DNA of 64,000 nt. It comes from Endotrypanum monterogeii (lineage: Eukaryota > Euglenozoa > Kinetoplastea > Trypanosomatida > Trypanosomatidae). The notes under the pieces are model-generated. The model was not told where the DNA came from and did not search any database. It saw only the letters and a list, made by a program, of their open reading frames with translations. Where the stretch lies: NCBI GenBank assembly GCA_000333855.2, contig CM007338.1, forward strand, positions 442,806-506,805. The letters run 5' to 3'. A program made the position numbers and the translations under genes. This document shows positions 1-10,199 of the stretch, one piece after another (position 1 is the stretch's first letter; each line of letters opens with the position of its first letter).

Positions 1-1049
1 CCCTCGTCGCCAATGGATAGAGGAAGCCTGAGCAACCTCGAGGGATGAGCTGAGCTAGAAGCAGTGGTCGGCCTCAAGTGATACAGTGAGCGTTTCTCCG
101 ACATGTTTGTGCCACTGCTTCCCACCCCGCATTGGATCCTGATAACGAACCAGAGGAAGTGTCAAGTGTGGCCTTTGACCACTTGCATATATTTATATTT
201 TTTTTTCCTTTTGGGGGGGAGGGGGGGTGACGCCGAGTCGTTGCACGGGCCAGCTGTAGCTGCCTGTCTGCCCCCCCCCTCCCCTCTTGAAGTGTTTTCC
301 CCTATTATGATGATTAATAATGTGTAGCCAAAACCAAGCGAAGCGAAGATGGAATCACCCACCACCACCCTACACCTCTTTCTCATTCACACAAAACGAA
401 GGTGCACACTTGCTGGGTACGCCACCGCCGCTGTCTCGCATCTTCCTTTCCCCTCCCTCCCTCCATTTTTTTTCCTCGTCTCGATAATCAGTCTCGCAGT
501 GATATTTTCTGTACCTCAGTCTACTTTCTATTGGGGTTACGCCCTCCTAATGCATGTGCGTCTGCATGTCGGCCCCCCCTTGCTTTCGATGGTGGCAGAA
601 ATTCAACAAAAGAAAAAAAAATTCAAACTAATGGAGGAGCTGGGCGTAGTTATGTGGTGACAAAAGAGTCGCACGCGTACCTGCTCACGCACCAATGCCC
701 ATGCCGACCTACCACCCCTTCTCGGCACATGCAAAATTGACATTGATGTGGAAACACCGTCTTTTTTTTGGGGGGGGCGGGGGATCAAACGAGCCCGCCT
801 GCTCAATCACCCCGAGTTCTAGGAATTTCGTGGTCGCGCATCTAGTGATGGGCTTACTCCACTAACTGCATGTGTGAGTATGTATCTCCTTCTCTATTCG
901 CTTCTCGTGTACCTCTTCGGCTTGGTGCCTTCATAGACTTGACATAGTCACCCGTAAACTTTCTTCTCTGAGTGATAGCCTGTGTGTGAGGGTCAGTAGA
1001 CTGGTCCGTGAAGTCGAGACCTCCCTCCATAGTGGCCGGTGACTTAGAC
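1..1049. other. Intergenic region and 5' leader of the first gene
   Basis: No supportable gene. Frame 1 is open from base 1 to a TGA at 46-48 and could be the last 15 codons of an upstream gene, but all three frames close within 50 bases, so this cannot be decided. The rest is low-complexity: poly-T runs, G-runs near 214-227 and 770-782, and C/T-rich stretches. Pyrimidine-rich stretches at 886-916 and 958-969 followed by AG at 971-972 form a good spliced-leader acceptor, and the first ATG after it is the start at 1050. Confidence 0.6.
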
Positions 1050-4000
1050 ATGCAACAATCCCTGGAAGGGCCACCGGTGACCCTTAAGGAAACGACACAC
1101 AGCGTGCAGATGCACGCCCACACAGGCTCCCCTGCGGCTTCGTCAGAGAATGATGTTGCCATATCTTCTCCTGGCCAAGTTGAGCCTCCACGATCACACA
1201 GTGAGAATGGAGAAACCCCTCCAGTGGCAGCTGAATTGCTGACCACTGTGCAAGCAGAAAAGAGCACTGCCACAGCAATTATTCCCGCAGAGAGCCACGA
1301 CGCCCTCGTCCCGTGCGGCGAGTACCCTGTTTCCATTCAGCAAAGCAATGGTGCCATCGTCTCCCTCAACCCAACAGCACGACGCGTTGCCATCGGCATG
1401 TGCAAAGCAGGCATCTCCATCGCAGAGGGCTTTCTCCTTTCCAGTAGAGCTGTTCTCAACCCGATCTTCTCGGCGTCACTCATCGCTTACGAGTCCATGA
1501 ACGCAGTGCAGGCATACCGTCATGGCGAGCTCACTGCCCTCGGTAATCGCACCACGAAGGGCGACGTCACGCTCCGCATTGGGAAGGAATTGACGACTAT
1601 GGGCCTCGGCATGGCAATCGGTCACGGGGTGGGGGCGCTTATCGGCCTTAGCGCGATCCCGGTGGCTGGCCAGTTTGCTGTAGCAACAGTTCTATCCGTT
1701 GGGCTGGGCATATGCCTCGGCAAGCTGCTGACACACTACGTTGATCGCTTCATGGTGCGCCTCCAGCTTCGCAACAAATATGGGTATCCTAAAGACGAGC
1801 ACGGCACGCGCCGCCGCTTCGAGATGCTGATGGAGCGTCGCCATGACCTCTCCACGCTGGAAACGTGCCAGGTTGTGCAGCATTATACTGACTACCGTGT
1901 CGCGTGCGGATGGGAGAGCGCCAAAGACTTGGACGACTACAGATCCTCGAGTGACATCACACGCATGCCCCTGTCCCTTCAGCACTTCGCGGTGATTCAA
2001 CTCCAGCGAAAATGGGGCTTCGTGAAGGAGCGCGCTCAATGCCGACAGATCTACCGAGCCCTCCTGCTGGTGCATCACCCGGACCGCGGTGGATCCACGG
2101 AACTGGCTGGACAACTAAACAGAGACTTCGAGTTTTTCGCCTTCTGCCAGGGGTGGGACAATGACTGCAAGTCTCTGCTGCGCGGCGTGCCGGACAATCA
2201 AGGTACTGTGGTGTACGCCAAGGGCGCCTCGCGGCGTCGCCGTGGCAACGTCGTCCTGGACTACCTCCGCTCACTCTTCCGACCGACGACTGACTCGCGG
2301 GTCGGCGCCAACGACCTGCACCAGTTCGGCTTGCTGACTTTGATGACGGGAACGGCAGCCGAAATGCACCGCTATGACGTCACCGTCGCGGACACCCCAG
2401 GTGACGACGGCGGTGCGGCAGCACCGGGAAAACAAGGAAGCCTGGGGGACATCGACAGCACCAGCGACGAAGACAAGTACGAAGACACCGTGGCGGTAGC
2501 CACGGTGCGTCAGAGCAGCGTTACACGTGTTCTACATGCCCTACACAAGGCCTACACAGCTACCTCCGAGGTAATCACATTTTCTGGGCTTATCCATATA
2601 TCCTCAGATGCCGAGCGTTGGGCTCAACTCCTCCACGATGTACACCTCTTTAAGCGGCTGCAGTACTTTATCTCGATGCACGCCCAGGCACCAGCACCTA
2701 ATGGCCACTATGACAAAATTCAACCTCTGTGTGAGGGTAAGGAACATGTCTTCCATACCTTCCGTTGGTCAACCGTGCAGGAAGCAGTGGTGAAACGGGA
2801 GGAAGCCCGCGATGACATCATTGCCGCTGTCTTCACACAACAAACCACGGAGCAGCTTACCTCCCTCCTGGAACTGTGGCTCACCGCCAAAGCAATGGCG
2901 GAGAGCTACCTCCGAGTCTGCCAGCAGCGGGAGGCCCTCGGGCGCCCAGCAACAAGCAGCACCAACGACGAGGGTCGGCAGACGCTAGATGCCCTCTTGC
3001 GCATTCACGCGCAAATTGAGGCTGCCGGCACGGAGGCGCAAGCGTCGTGGCAAGAGCGCCTGGAGCAGTGGGCTACGCAGACGGTACCTGGCTTTTCCTC
3101 CCTCATAGAGGATGTGAAGGAGGTCGGTCTAACGGCGAGCAACGCCCTTGCGGTCCAATACGCATCCGAGTCCATTGCGGCTGCCCAAGAACAGTGCAAT
3201 GGCTACTTCAAGGCGTGGAATCGAAAGCAGGACACACTTAAAAATCTTCTGGCGGAGTTGCAGCTCGAGCGCGCTACTTGGAAAGGGAATACACTTGGAA
3301 TCAATGACGGTAGTCCGTCATCGGGAGTGCCCCGTCTCCCCTGCGACCCTGAAGTCAACAAGAGGATCGAGGATATTCAAACTCAGCTCCTCGTGTTGCA
3401 TAAAAAAATGGCGGAGGTGGACGTGTGTGTGACGGAGTGGGCCAGCATCTGTGCTATTCATTTCCCAGAGCTCACGAATACGTTGTGTCAGCTGCCGTCA
3501 ACGTGTGTGGAAGGTATGATAGCAACGAGCCGAGTGAACTGGATGGAGCCCAATCAAACGGCATCGGCACAGGACAGCTGGACACCGCGCTTTATTGCCT
3601 TTGAGCGGGAGCGCACCCTCCTCCACTACACTCGCGTTGAAGTCGAACCGGTCAACCCACTTGATCCCTTCACATCGCGTCCCCTCTCCAAAGACCGGTC
3701 TGACTTCGATGAATGGGAAAAGGAGGCGGTGATCAGGGAGGAAGCCGACTCCATAGGCACCCTCCTCTACAGTTTCGAGGCGAACGCGACCATCGAGGAC
3801 GCAGTCGTGGGCCGACACGGGGTTGGGGTAACGCTTCTTCAGGCCCTGTACAACGATCCGCTCACTGGGGAGATCACATCATGCTGGTTAAAGCGTTACT
3901 CCTTTGCCGGCGCACCTGGTAAAGAGGACGTGAGAAGCGTTCGCTCTCTTGCACGCCGCATATTGACCGAGGAGGTGTCTTTCTCAGCGGGGTGCAGCAG

Positions 4001-5384
4001 CGACCGAGTGGTGTCCGTCCGCGACGTCTTTTATAACCGCGATCGTCGAGAAATGTTTCTGCACTACGTCCGTGGTACCACCCAGCAGCGATTCCGCTCC
4101 GTGAACGACGTGCGGCGACAGGTACTGCCGTTAGGCCTACGATGGCTGCACGAGGTGCTGGAGTGTGTGGCGTGTTTACACGCCTGCCAGCTCGCCCATG
4201 GGCACATTCGCCTCAGCGCCTTCACCTACGACGATTTCGGCAACACGGCCCTGGGCGTGTTTCACCCCACCTGGGAATCTCTCAACTCCGGTACAACCGC
4301 AGCATTCGAGGAGCCCAGCCTTTCCGCTGCGCCTGCGCCGAGTCTCGCCGACCGCCAACACTGCGACGTTCTAGACGTCGGCATCATGCTACTTACAGAA
4401 GTGTTGCCTGTCTTTGAAACCGCGGGTAGGAACTCTACCACGTCACCGTCCTCTGACACACCGTCGACCACCACGCCTACCATGTCCCGCGCCTCGAAAC
4501 AGCCACCTCCCTTTCCCATGGGCGGCGCAGCGGATCCACACGCGGACTTGGATAACATGATGCGCGTCATGGAAGCTGTTGCAGCCCACCTGGTAGGGAA
4601 AGAGGAACCACGATGGTCTCTGGTGGACGCACGTCAGTTTGTGCGTCGCTTCTTGCAGTTCCACTATGGTGACCTCGCTATCTTCTCGAAGCAAGTCGTG
4701 TACCCGGCCTCCTGGGCAATCCACGGCCCCGCACCACCAGTGCAGCTTGTCGCTGTGGATACAACGCCTTTCAGGTTTCCTGCCACATCAACAGTGTCAG
4801 CTACCAGAGTACGAATCTACCAGAACCGCCATGTCTCGCTCTGGGAAACCTATTGGCATTGTAGACGCAAGATGGCTAAACTGCAGCGCGGCAACCACTT
4901 GCTGCCACCCGCGATCGCGCAAGCACCTCCCATTCTCCTGTGCAACGACGACTGCGAAGTGCGCGAGCGCTACCTTTGGTGTCCCTGCGAAAACGAGGAA
5001 GTGGCGTGGGAGCGCTGCCAGGACGGCTTCCGCGCCTTGCAACGATGCGCCACCCACCTGACTCCAGGGAAAGATATGCTCCCCTTCTTCCTAGAAGTTC
5101 CCCTGGCCCGGGATCAGGGTCGTGGTGACCAATGGGGTCTCATCTGCCGCGTGGCGCTTGGTACGACCATAGAGCAGACACAAGATGAGTTTGCCACTGC
5201 GCATAGTGAAGCTGACACGGCCACGGCCCAGTACAACAAGCTTTCCTACGCCGCCAAGCGCCGAAGTCACCTCGTCACGCCGCATCCAGGAGAACCGGGA
5301 AGCGAACAAAAACCGCCGTCACCAATCTGGGTGCCGTGCCCGTGGGCGCGGTGCTATCCGGAATTTATTTTACATACTGCATGA
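1050..5384 (+). CDS. Giant J-domain protein with a kinase-like (pseudokinase) C-terminal region
   Basis: This encodes 1444 aa from the ATG at 1050, the first ATG after the predicted splice acceptor; the frame also extends upstream to a GTG at 1008, which I do not use. Residues about 1-100 are low-complexity. Residues about 115-230 are hydrophobic and glycine-rich, consistent with membrane insertion or a glycine-zipper hairpin. A J-like domain follows, with the HPD motif at residues 343-345 inside HHPDRGGS. The middle is helical. Around residues 925-1180 the order of elements resembles a protein kinase: a beta-rich N-lobe, a helix, LHACQLAHGHIRLSAF (about 1035-1050) where HRD would be, and CDVLDVGIMLLTEV (about 1107) like subdomain IX. 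The HRD Asp is replaced (HGH) and no DFG is visible, so a pseudokinase is inferred. J proteins recruit Hsp70; the target is unknown. The J call is firm, the pseudokinase call moderate. Confidence 0.85.
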   Translation: MQQSLEGPPVTLKETTHSVQMHAHTGSPAASSENDVAISSPGQVEPPRSHSENGETPPVAAELLTTVQAEKSTATAIIPAESHDALVPCGEYPVSIQQSNGAIVSLNPTARRVAIGMCKAGISIAEGFLLSSRAVLNPIFSASLIAYESMNAVQAYRHGELTALGNRTTKGDVTLRIGKELTTMGLGMAIGHGVGALIGLSAIPVAGQFAVATVLSVGLGICLGKLLTHYVDRFMVRLQLRNKYGYPKDEHGTRRRFEMLMERRHDLSTLETCQVVQHYTDYRVACGWESAKDLDDYRSSSDITRMPLSLQHFAVIQLQRKWGFVKERAQCRQIYRALLLVHHPDRGGSTELAGQLNRDFEFFAFCQGWDNDCKSLLRGVPDNQGTVVYAKGASRRRRGNVVLDYLRSLFRPTTDSRVGANDLHQFGLLTLMTGTAAEMHRYDVTVADTPGDDGGAAAPGKQGSLGDIDSTSDEDKYEDTVAVATVRQSSVTRVLHALHKAYTATSEVITFSGLIHISSDAERWAQLLHDVHLFKRLQYFISMHAQAPAPNGHYDKIQPLCEGKEHVFHTFRWSTVQEAVVKREEARDDIIAAVFTQQTTEQLTSLLELWLTAKAMAESYLRVCQQREALGRPATSSTNDEGRQTLDALLRIHAQIEAAGTEAQASWQERLEQWATQTVPGFSSLIEDVKEVGLTASNALAVQYASESIAAAQEQCNGYFKAWNRKQDTLKNLLAELQLERATWKGNTLGINDGSPSSGVPRLPCDPEVNKRIEDIQTQLLVLHKKMAEVDVCVTEWASICAIHFPELTNTLCQLPSTCVEGMIATSRVNWMEPNQTASAQDSWTPRFIAFERERTLLHYTRVEVEPVNPLDPFTSRPLSKDRSDFDEWEKEAVIREEADSIGTLLYSFEANATIEDAVVGRHGVGVTLLQALYNDPLTGEITSCWLKRYSFAGAPGKEDVRSVRSLARRILTEEVSFSAGCSSDRVVSVRDVFYNRDRREMFLHYVRGTTQQRFRSVNDVRRQVLPLGLRWLHEVLECVACLHACQLAHGHIRLSAFTYDDFGNTALGVFHPTWESLNSGTTAAFEEPSLSAAPAPSLADRQHCDVLDVGIMLLTEVLPVFETAGRNSTTSPSSDTPSTTTPTMSRASKQPPPFPMGGAADPHADLDNMMRVMEAVAAHLVGKEEPRWSLVDARQFVRRFLQFHYGDLAIFSKQVVYPASWAIHGPAPPVQLVAVDTTPFRFPATSTVSATRVRIYQNRHVSLWETYWHCRRKMAKLQRGNHLLPPAIAQAPPILLCNDDCEVRERYLWCPCENEEVAWERCQDGFRALQRCATHLTPGKDMLPFFLEVPLARDQGRGDQWGLICRVALGTTIEQTQDEFATAHSEADTATAQYNKLSYAAKRRSHLVTPHPGEPGSEQKPPSPIWVPCPWARCYPEFILHTA

Positions 5385-5831
5385 AAATGTATATACGACA
5401 ACCAAAACAGTAGCTCGGCGGCAAAGCCACTTCTAACTCATCAACGGCCCCAGCGGGGGATGCTTCGAAAACACTGCTCGATGGCCTCCCACCAAGTTGC
5501 CCTGCTACGACCACCCCCCCCTCCCCCTGCCATGGAACCCCGCCTGGCGACGGAACAGGGGGCCAAGGCCACCCCCGCCGCCATGGTACCCCAAGGCACT
5601 GAGGCCGAGAGAACCCCGACCCGGCCAAAAATACGCCGGGCCCATGGCGGAAGCGCACCCCACGCCAACGAGAACCGACACCACCGGCTTCCCAATGAAC
5701 GCCTTCGTTGAAGAAGCCCACACGCTAATCCTCATTCCCCCTTCGTTTCCTAGAGATAAACCCAACACGCTCACTTACCTTCCTGCAAATGGGAAAACGA
5801 GACACCCCATCCCGGCTACGGGGGGGGCAAA
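5385..5831. other. GC-rich non-coding stretch beside repeat copy 1
   Basis: From about 5450 the sequence becomes very GC-rich with C-runs, in contrast to the AT-rich DNA after 7700. It is continuous with repeat copy 1 but does not match copies 2 and 3 beyond the junction at about 5832. It may be another part of a longer element or a separate repeat. Reading frames across it give compositionally biased peptides, and I support no gene here. Confidence 0.45.
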
Positions 5832-6342
5832 GAGAAACGCCAACGGCCCGCCACCCGGGAGAGGCTGAGGCTGAGGCTGAGAGACACAGGGGGGCAACCA
5901 CAACACCGCCTGGCACCACTCTGCTGCCGTAGCACACCCCATGCTGCGGGAATCCAGTGCAGGGTCAGATGCCCATGCGCACCCAGACGCCCCGCATCCA
6001 TGCGCCAGCCCATCCCCCATCTGACGCCACCTATGCGCTGCGGCCTCGCCACCCCCGCCCCACAATAACCAAAGCAGGGCAACAGCGCGAGGCCCCCGCG
6101 ACGGCCCAGCAGCGCCCCCATTGGCAACAAGCATGCCGCACTACAAAATACCCCTCCCCACAGACACGCACACGCACAGCCACGGCTTCCGTAGCAAACG
6201 CCAAGTGAGAAGAGCCACAGAGTCCGCGAGAACGGCCCCCCGCCGTTTGGCACGCTCCCGCCCACCGCCAACGGGGGCGCTGCCGGTAACAGATGGATTG
6301 CCGTTTGCATGACCCACCCCCTTCTACCCCCACAGCGCGCAG
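5832..6342 (-). repeat. Dispersed GC-rich repeat, copy 1 (inverted, truncated by the gap)
   Basis: The reverse complement of this segment matches 36497-37080 and 48252-48965 almost base for base, including the CTCAGC hexamer run and the block ending GGTGGCGTCAG. Relative to the other copies it is inverted. It lacks their last ~240 bases: identity stops after the sequence CGTTTCTC (here at 5832-5839). At the other end it shares an extra ~32 bases with copy 3 (48220-48251) before entering the N gap. No conserved ORF, terminal repeat or poly-A tail is evident, so the element type is unknown. Confidence 0.9.
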
Positions 6343-7250
6343 NNNNNNNNNNNNNNNNNNNNNNNNNNNNNNNNNNNNNNNNNNNNNNNNNNNNNNNNNN
6401 NNNNNNNNNNNNNNNNNNNNNNNNNNNNNNNNNNNNNNNNNNNNNNNNNNNNNNNNNNNNNNNNNNNNNNNNNNNNNNNNNNNNNNNNNNNNNNNNNNNN
6501 NNNNNNNNNNNNNNNNNNNNNNNNNNNNNNNNNNNNNNNNNNNNNNNNNNNNNNNNNNNNNNNNNNNNNNNNNNNNNNNNNNNNNNNNNNNNNNNNNNNN
6601 NNNNNNNNNNNNNNNNNNNNNNNNNNNNNNNNNNNNNNNNNNNNNNNNNNNNNNNNNNNNNNNNNNNNNNNNNNNNNNNNNNNNNNNNNNNNNNNNNNNN
6701 NNNNNNNNNNNNNNNNNNNNNNNNNNNNNNNNNNNNNNNNNNNNNNNNNNNNNNNNNNNNNNNNNNNNNNNNNNNNNNNNNNNNNNNNNNNNNNNNNNNN
6801 NNNNNNNNNNNNNNNNNNNNNNNNNNNNNNNNNNNNNNNNNNNNNNNNNNNNNNNNNNNNNNNNNNNNNNNNNNNNNNNNNNNNNNNNNNNNNNNNNNNN
6901 NNNNNNNNNNNNNNNNNNNNNNNNNNNNNNNNNNNNNNNNNNNNNNNNNNNNNNNNNNNNNNNNNNNNNNNNNNNNNNNNNNNNNNNNNNNNNNNNNNNN
7001 NNNNNNNNNNNNNNNNNNNNNNNNNNNNNNNNNNNNNNNNNNNNNNNNNNNNNNNNNNNNNNNNNNNNNNNNNNNNNNNNNNNNNNNNNNNNNNNNNNNN
7101 NNNNNNNNNNNNNNNNNNNNNNNNNNNNNNNNNNNNNNNNNNNNNNNNNNNNNNNNNNNNNNNNNNNNNNNNNNNNNNNNNNNNNNNNNNNNNNNNNNNN
7201 NNNNNNNNNNNNNNNNNNNNNNNNNNNNNNNNNNNNNNNNNNNNNNNNNN
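6343..7250. other. Assembly gap (908 N)
   Basis: Unknown sequence. The gap starts inside the dispersed repeat, so it most likely reflects a repeat the assembler could not span. Long reading frames drawn through it are artefacts of the Ns. Confidence 0.99.
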
Positions 7251-10083
7251 TGGCCCCAGGCGGTGTCGGCGTGGTGGTGCTGTTGTGGGCGGGCTTGTGT
7301 GAGATTTCCATTCGGGGGCCACGTGGACTGGGAATTGTGTGTGTGGGGGGGGCGTGGCTTCCACACGCGGCCCTCCGCATACGCACGGAACGGGTCACAA
7401 ACCACACCTTGCATGCACTGAGCCATGCCACTCCCAGATCGGACAGTGAGCTCGACAGCGCAGCGCCTATACAGCCGCTTGTCTGCATCGTGTCCCGAAG
7501 ACCCCTGTGGCCTGGACTGCCCCTCCCGCCTTCAACGACACACAGCGCACGGAGTCTTTCCAGAGCGGCAGGGTTCCCCATTTGCCCCACATCGGTTCGA
7601 GTAGCTTGGTGCTCACTCCGATGATGCGCCACAGTTATGCAGGCAGGCCGTCGCCTCTGCGCCCCCACCTTCTCTACCCTAATACATTTGTTTCGTGGGG
7701 GATTGGTGTTTAGGTGCATGGGGGGGGGGGGTGGAAACCGCCACGCTCGTCCAAAGCACGGTTATCATTTGGACGGGGATACGCCACAAGGGTGAGAAGA
7801 TTTTGTTGAAGCGGTCGCTCGAGGAGGGTATCGCCAGCCGCAGCACAGTGAAAATAATAATATGATGGTGTTGAGAAAAAAAAATTAACGATTCAATTAC
7901 AAATAAGTTATTTTCAGCTGCATGCACTCGGCTACCAAACTGAAGATGCAACCAAGCTTTCAGTGCCAATCTTTTGCTGGAAAAAACTCCTAGGGGTTAT
8001 GACTGCCAGACCATTTTTCATGTTTTTTATTTTCCATCTATGTCTACTCGAAGTTACGCAGTAGAATTTTTTAATCGAGTCTACTGTGGGGCTGCCTTAT
8101 TCGATTGCTTTTCCCAAAATAACTCTTACGCCTCTTTCGGGGAAAAATATTCGGTAAGTGTAGTTGAAAGACACTTGAGAAATTTTCAAATTGTCAACAA
8201 GCACTTGTTGAAAATACGTAGGTCCGGTACTTTTTCTGGGCTCTCTCGTTCGCTTTTTGTGTATTTCTAGTTGCGTGAAACTTTTTGACCTTCCTCGGCT
8301 TGTAGAAATGGTGGGTGTACTGAATAGCCAGTGTCCACCTTTCATCCTGCAGCCTAACGGAAAGTAAAAACCCATTTCCATTGTGTTTCATGGCGATACG
8401 ATAAAAATAAAAAAATCTATAGATGGTGAAATGAGACAGTGCATGTTTGTTGATTAGCGCATGTTTTCTGATGCGAGGAAAGGGCTTCCTACCGAAGTAG
8501 CATAACGTCACGGTTTCCATCGGGCGTTTTTTTGGATCCATTCACATAAAAACAAAAATACCCCAAAACGGTAACGGAAAGCATATTGCATGAGAGGAAA
8601 GGTTGAAAAAGAAACCTGGGTTGTCTACTGCTGGGGGTTCTGCTTCAATACCTCAATCGCCGTTTTCCCGCGGGAATGGCCGTGCGCTTTGGCGTGGTCG
8701 CGCGGGGTTGGGGGTGTCGTGGTCGCCCGGGGGTGGGGGCTGGTGCCCGCCCGGTTTCCCGGTTTTAACCATGAGGCCTTCGGGCGAATGCTAGCCACAG
8801 CTTGTCTTTGAGTCAAGCGCCATGTGGCTCATATTCTGGATGAACTTTTAACGATGGTGCCAAAAGAAAAGACAGTTTTTGGTTAAAAAGGTGGGTCGCG
8901 TTTTTTCTGTTATGATGGGGGCTATCGGTGGCAACGTTTTGAAGAAGAATTACAAGGGTGATAATTCAAAGTTGGGCGGCAGAGAGAGAAAAGCTTGTGA
9001 GAAGAGATTTTACTAGTGATCAATCGCTACGAAAAGTCTTCCCTTAACGGTTCTATTTTAGTTAAAACAGATATCTAACAATATCTGTGAAAAAAAAAAA
9101 AGAGGGATATGATCGCGTGCATTTGGGGTATGTGTAGCTCGTTTCATTTCTGCTCTGGATGTTGGGTTGGTGAGATGGGGGCATCGCTCTCTACATGTAT
9201 GAACTCGTTGCTCGGGTTTTTTTGTACGGGTTTAGGCGCACGTTTCCTGAAGATCATAGACTAGTTCCGAAAACTCGCTGTGCTCGCTGGAAATGACGAT
9301 TGTCTTCTCCAAGGCACCTGTGACCTATATGACTGCGGCGCCCGCTTGGAAATCTGGGAAGGGGGGCTTTGGCATGCACGTCTATTGGTTCGACTATTTG
9401 GCGCGCGCCACAATATCTTCTGCCAGAGCGGAAGTTACGCAGTGCCGTTCGGGGATGTTCCCCCGCCCCCCTAAACACACACACGCAAACACCAATGTGC
9501 TTGGGGGGGGGTTTTCCGAGCTGGCCCGGCGATGGTAGTCAAATCGTGGAGGATACCATTGCAACTTACTCCTGGGCTAAGCCAGGGGGGGGGGTATCCA
9601 GGACCCCGCTGCTGACAATGGCTGGAAAGAAAAACACAGACACGTCCATGAAGATGACTTAGCTCGTCTTCTCATCACCAAAACTATTATCGCGTTGGCA
9701 AGAGAACAAGGAGAACCTCTGTGACCAAGAAAGCGACTTGGAAGTGCTGATAATCTGTTGATATGCCTTGTATATATGTTTGTATTATTGGGTACGCTAG
9801 AAATATAGTAAAGTTATTTTTCCGTGGTGGAGGTTTTCCCACCACAATGTTTTCTGCTCCACTGAAGGTGTGTATGGCGTCAGGGTACGAGTGAAGTAGA
9901 AAAATTTCCCCCGTTAAAGTTTGTGTATCGCTTTCGACTATCTGTGCTTCCCCTCCTGGTGTGTTTTTTTTCAACACTTTGCCAAGGTGTGGGCTGAAGC
10001 ATTTTTGCAGATATCTCAGATGGTTCTCACAGTACATTGCGACTTTGTACCTAACTCACTCTTCTTCGACCTTTTTTTTTTCG
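7251..10083. other. Long intergenic region changing from GC-rich to AT-rich
   Basis: Bases 7251-7690 are GC-rich and probably belong to the gap-spanning element. From about 7700 the DNA is markedly AT-rich, with two GC-rich islands at about 8640-8790 and 9280-9480. Short reading frames here (for example 7974-8270) have no recognisable motifs and look random. C- and G-runs (7717-7730, 9505-9512, 9582-9591) and A/T runs are frequent. I see no RNA gene. Confidence 0.5.
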
Positions 10084-10101
10084 AGTTTCTATCAATGGGA
10101 G
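10057..10101 (+). promoter_or_regulatory. Predicted trans-splice acceptor for the calpain-like gene
   Basis: A pyrimidine tract with a T-run ends just before AG at 10084-10085; another AG follows at 10100-10101. The choice decides the start codon. The first site leaves ATG 10095 (in frame, 793 codons); the second leaves ATG 10200 as the first ATG. Confidence 0.5.
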
Positions 10102-10199
10102 TTGTCAATCTCACAAAGGGGTACACAAGCGAAGACGCAATCATATTTGAAAGCACGGACACAGGATACACACGCCACTGTTTAAAAAAAAAGCTCATC

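Noticed and set aside
1..48. End of an upstream gene in frame 1
   Set aside because: Only 15 codons before a stop and other frames are equally plausible; cannot be supported.
1008..1049. GTG-initiated extension of the J-domain protein
   Set aside because: Non-ATG start is unlikely in trypanosomatids, and ATG 1050 is the first ATG after the predicted acceptor.
5816..7719. Very long reading frames on both strands over the first gap
   Set aside because: Most of their length is Ns, and the rest is the GC-rich repeat with biased composition.
7974..8270. A 98-codon frame in AT-rich spacer
   Set aside because: No motif, no polypyrimidine-AG signal upstream, and random-looking composition.
9280..9480. 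Possible tRNA because of GGTTCGACTAT resembling a B box
   Set aside because: No A box at proper distance and no acceptor stem could be paired.
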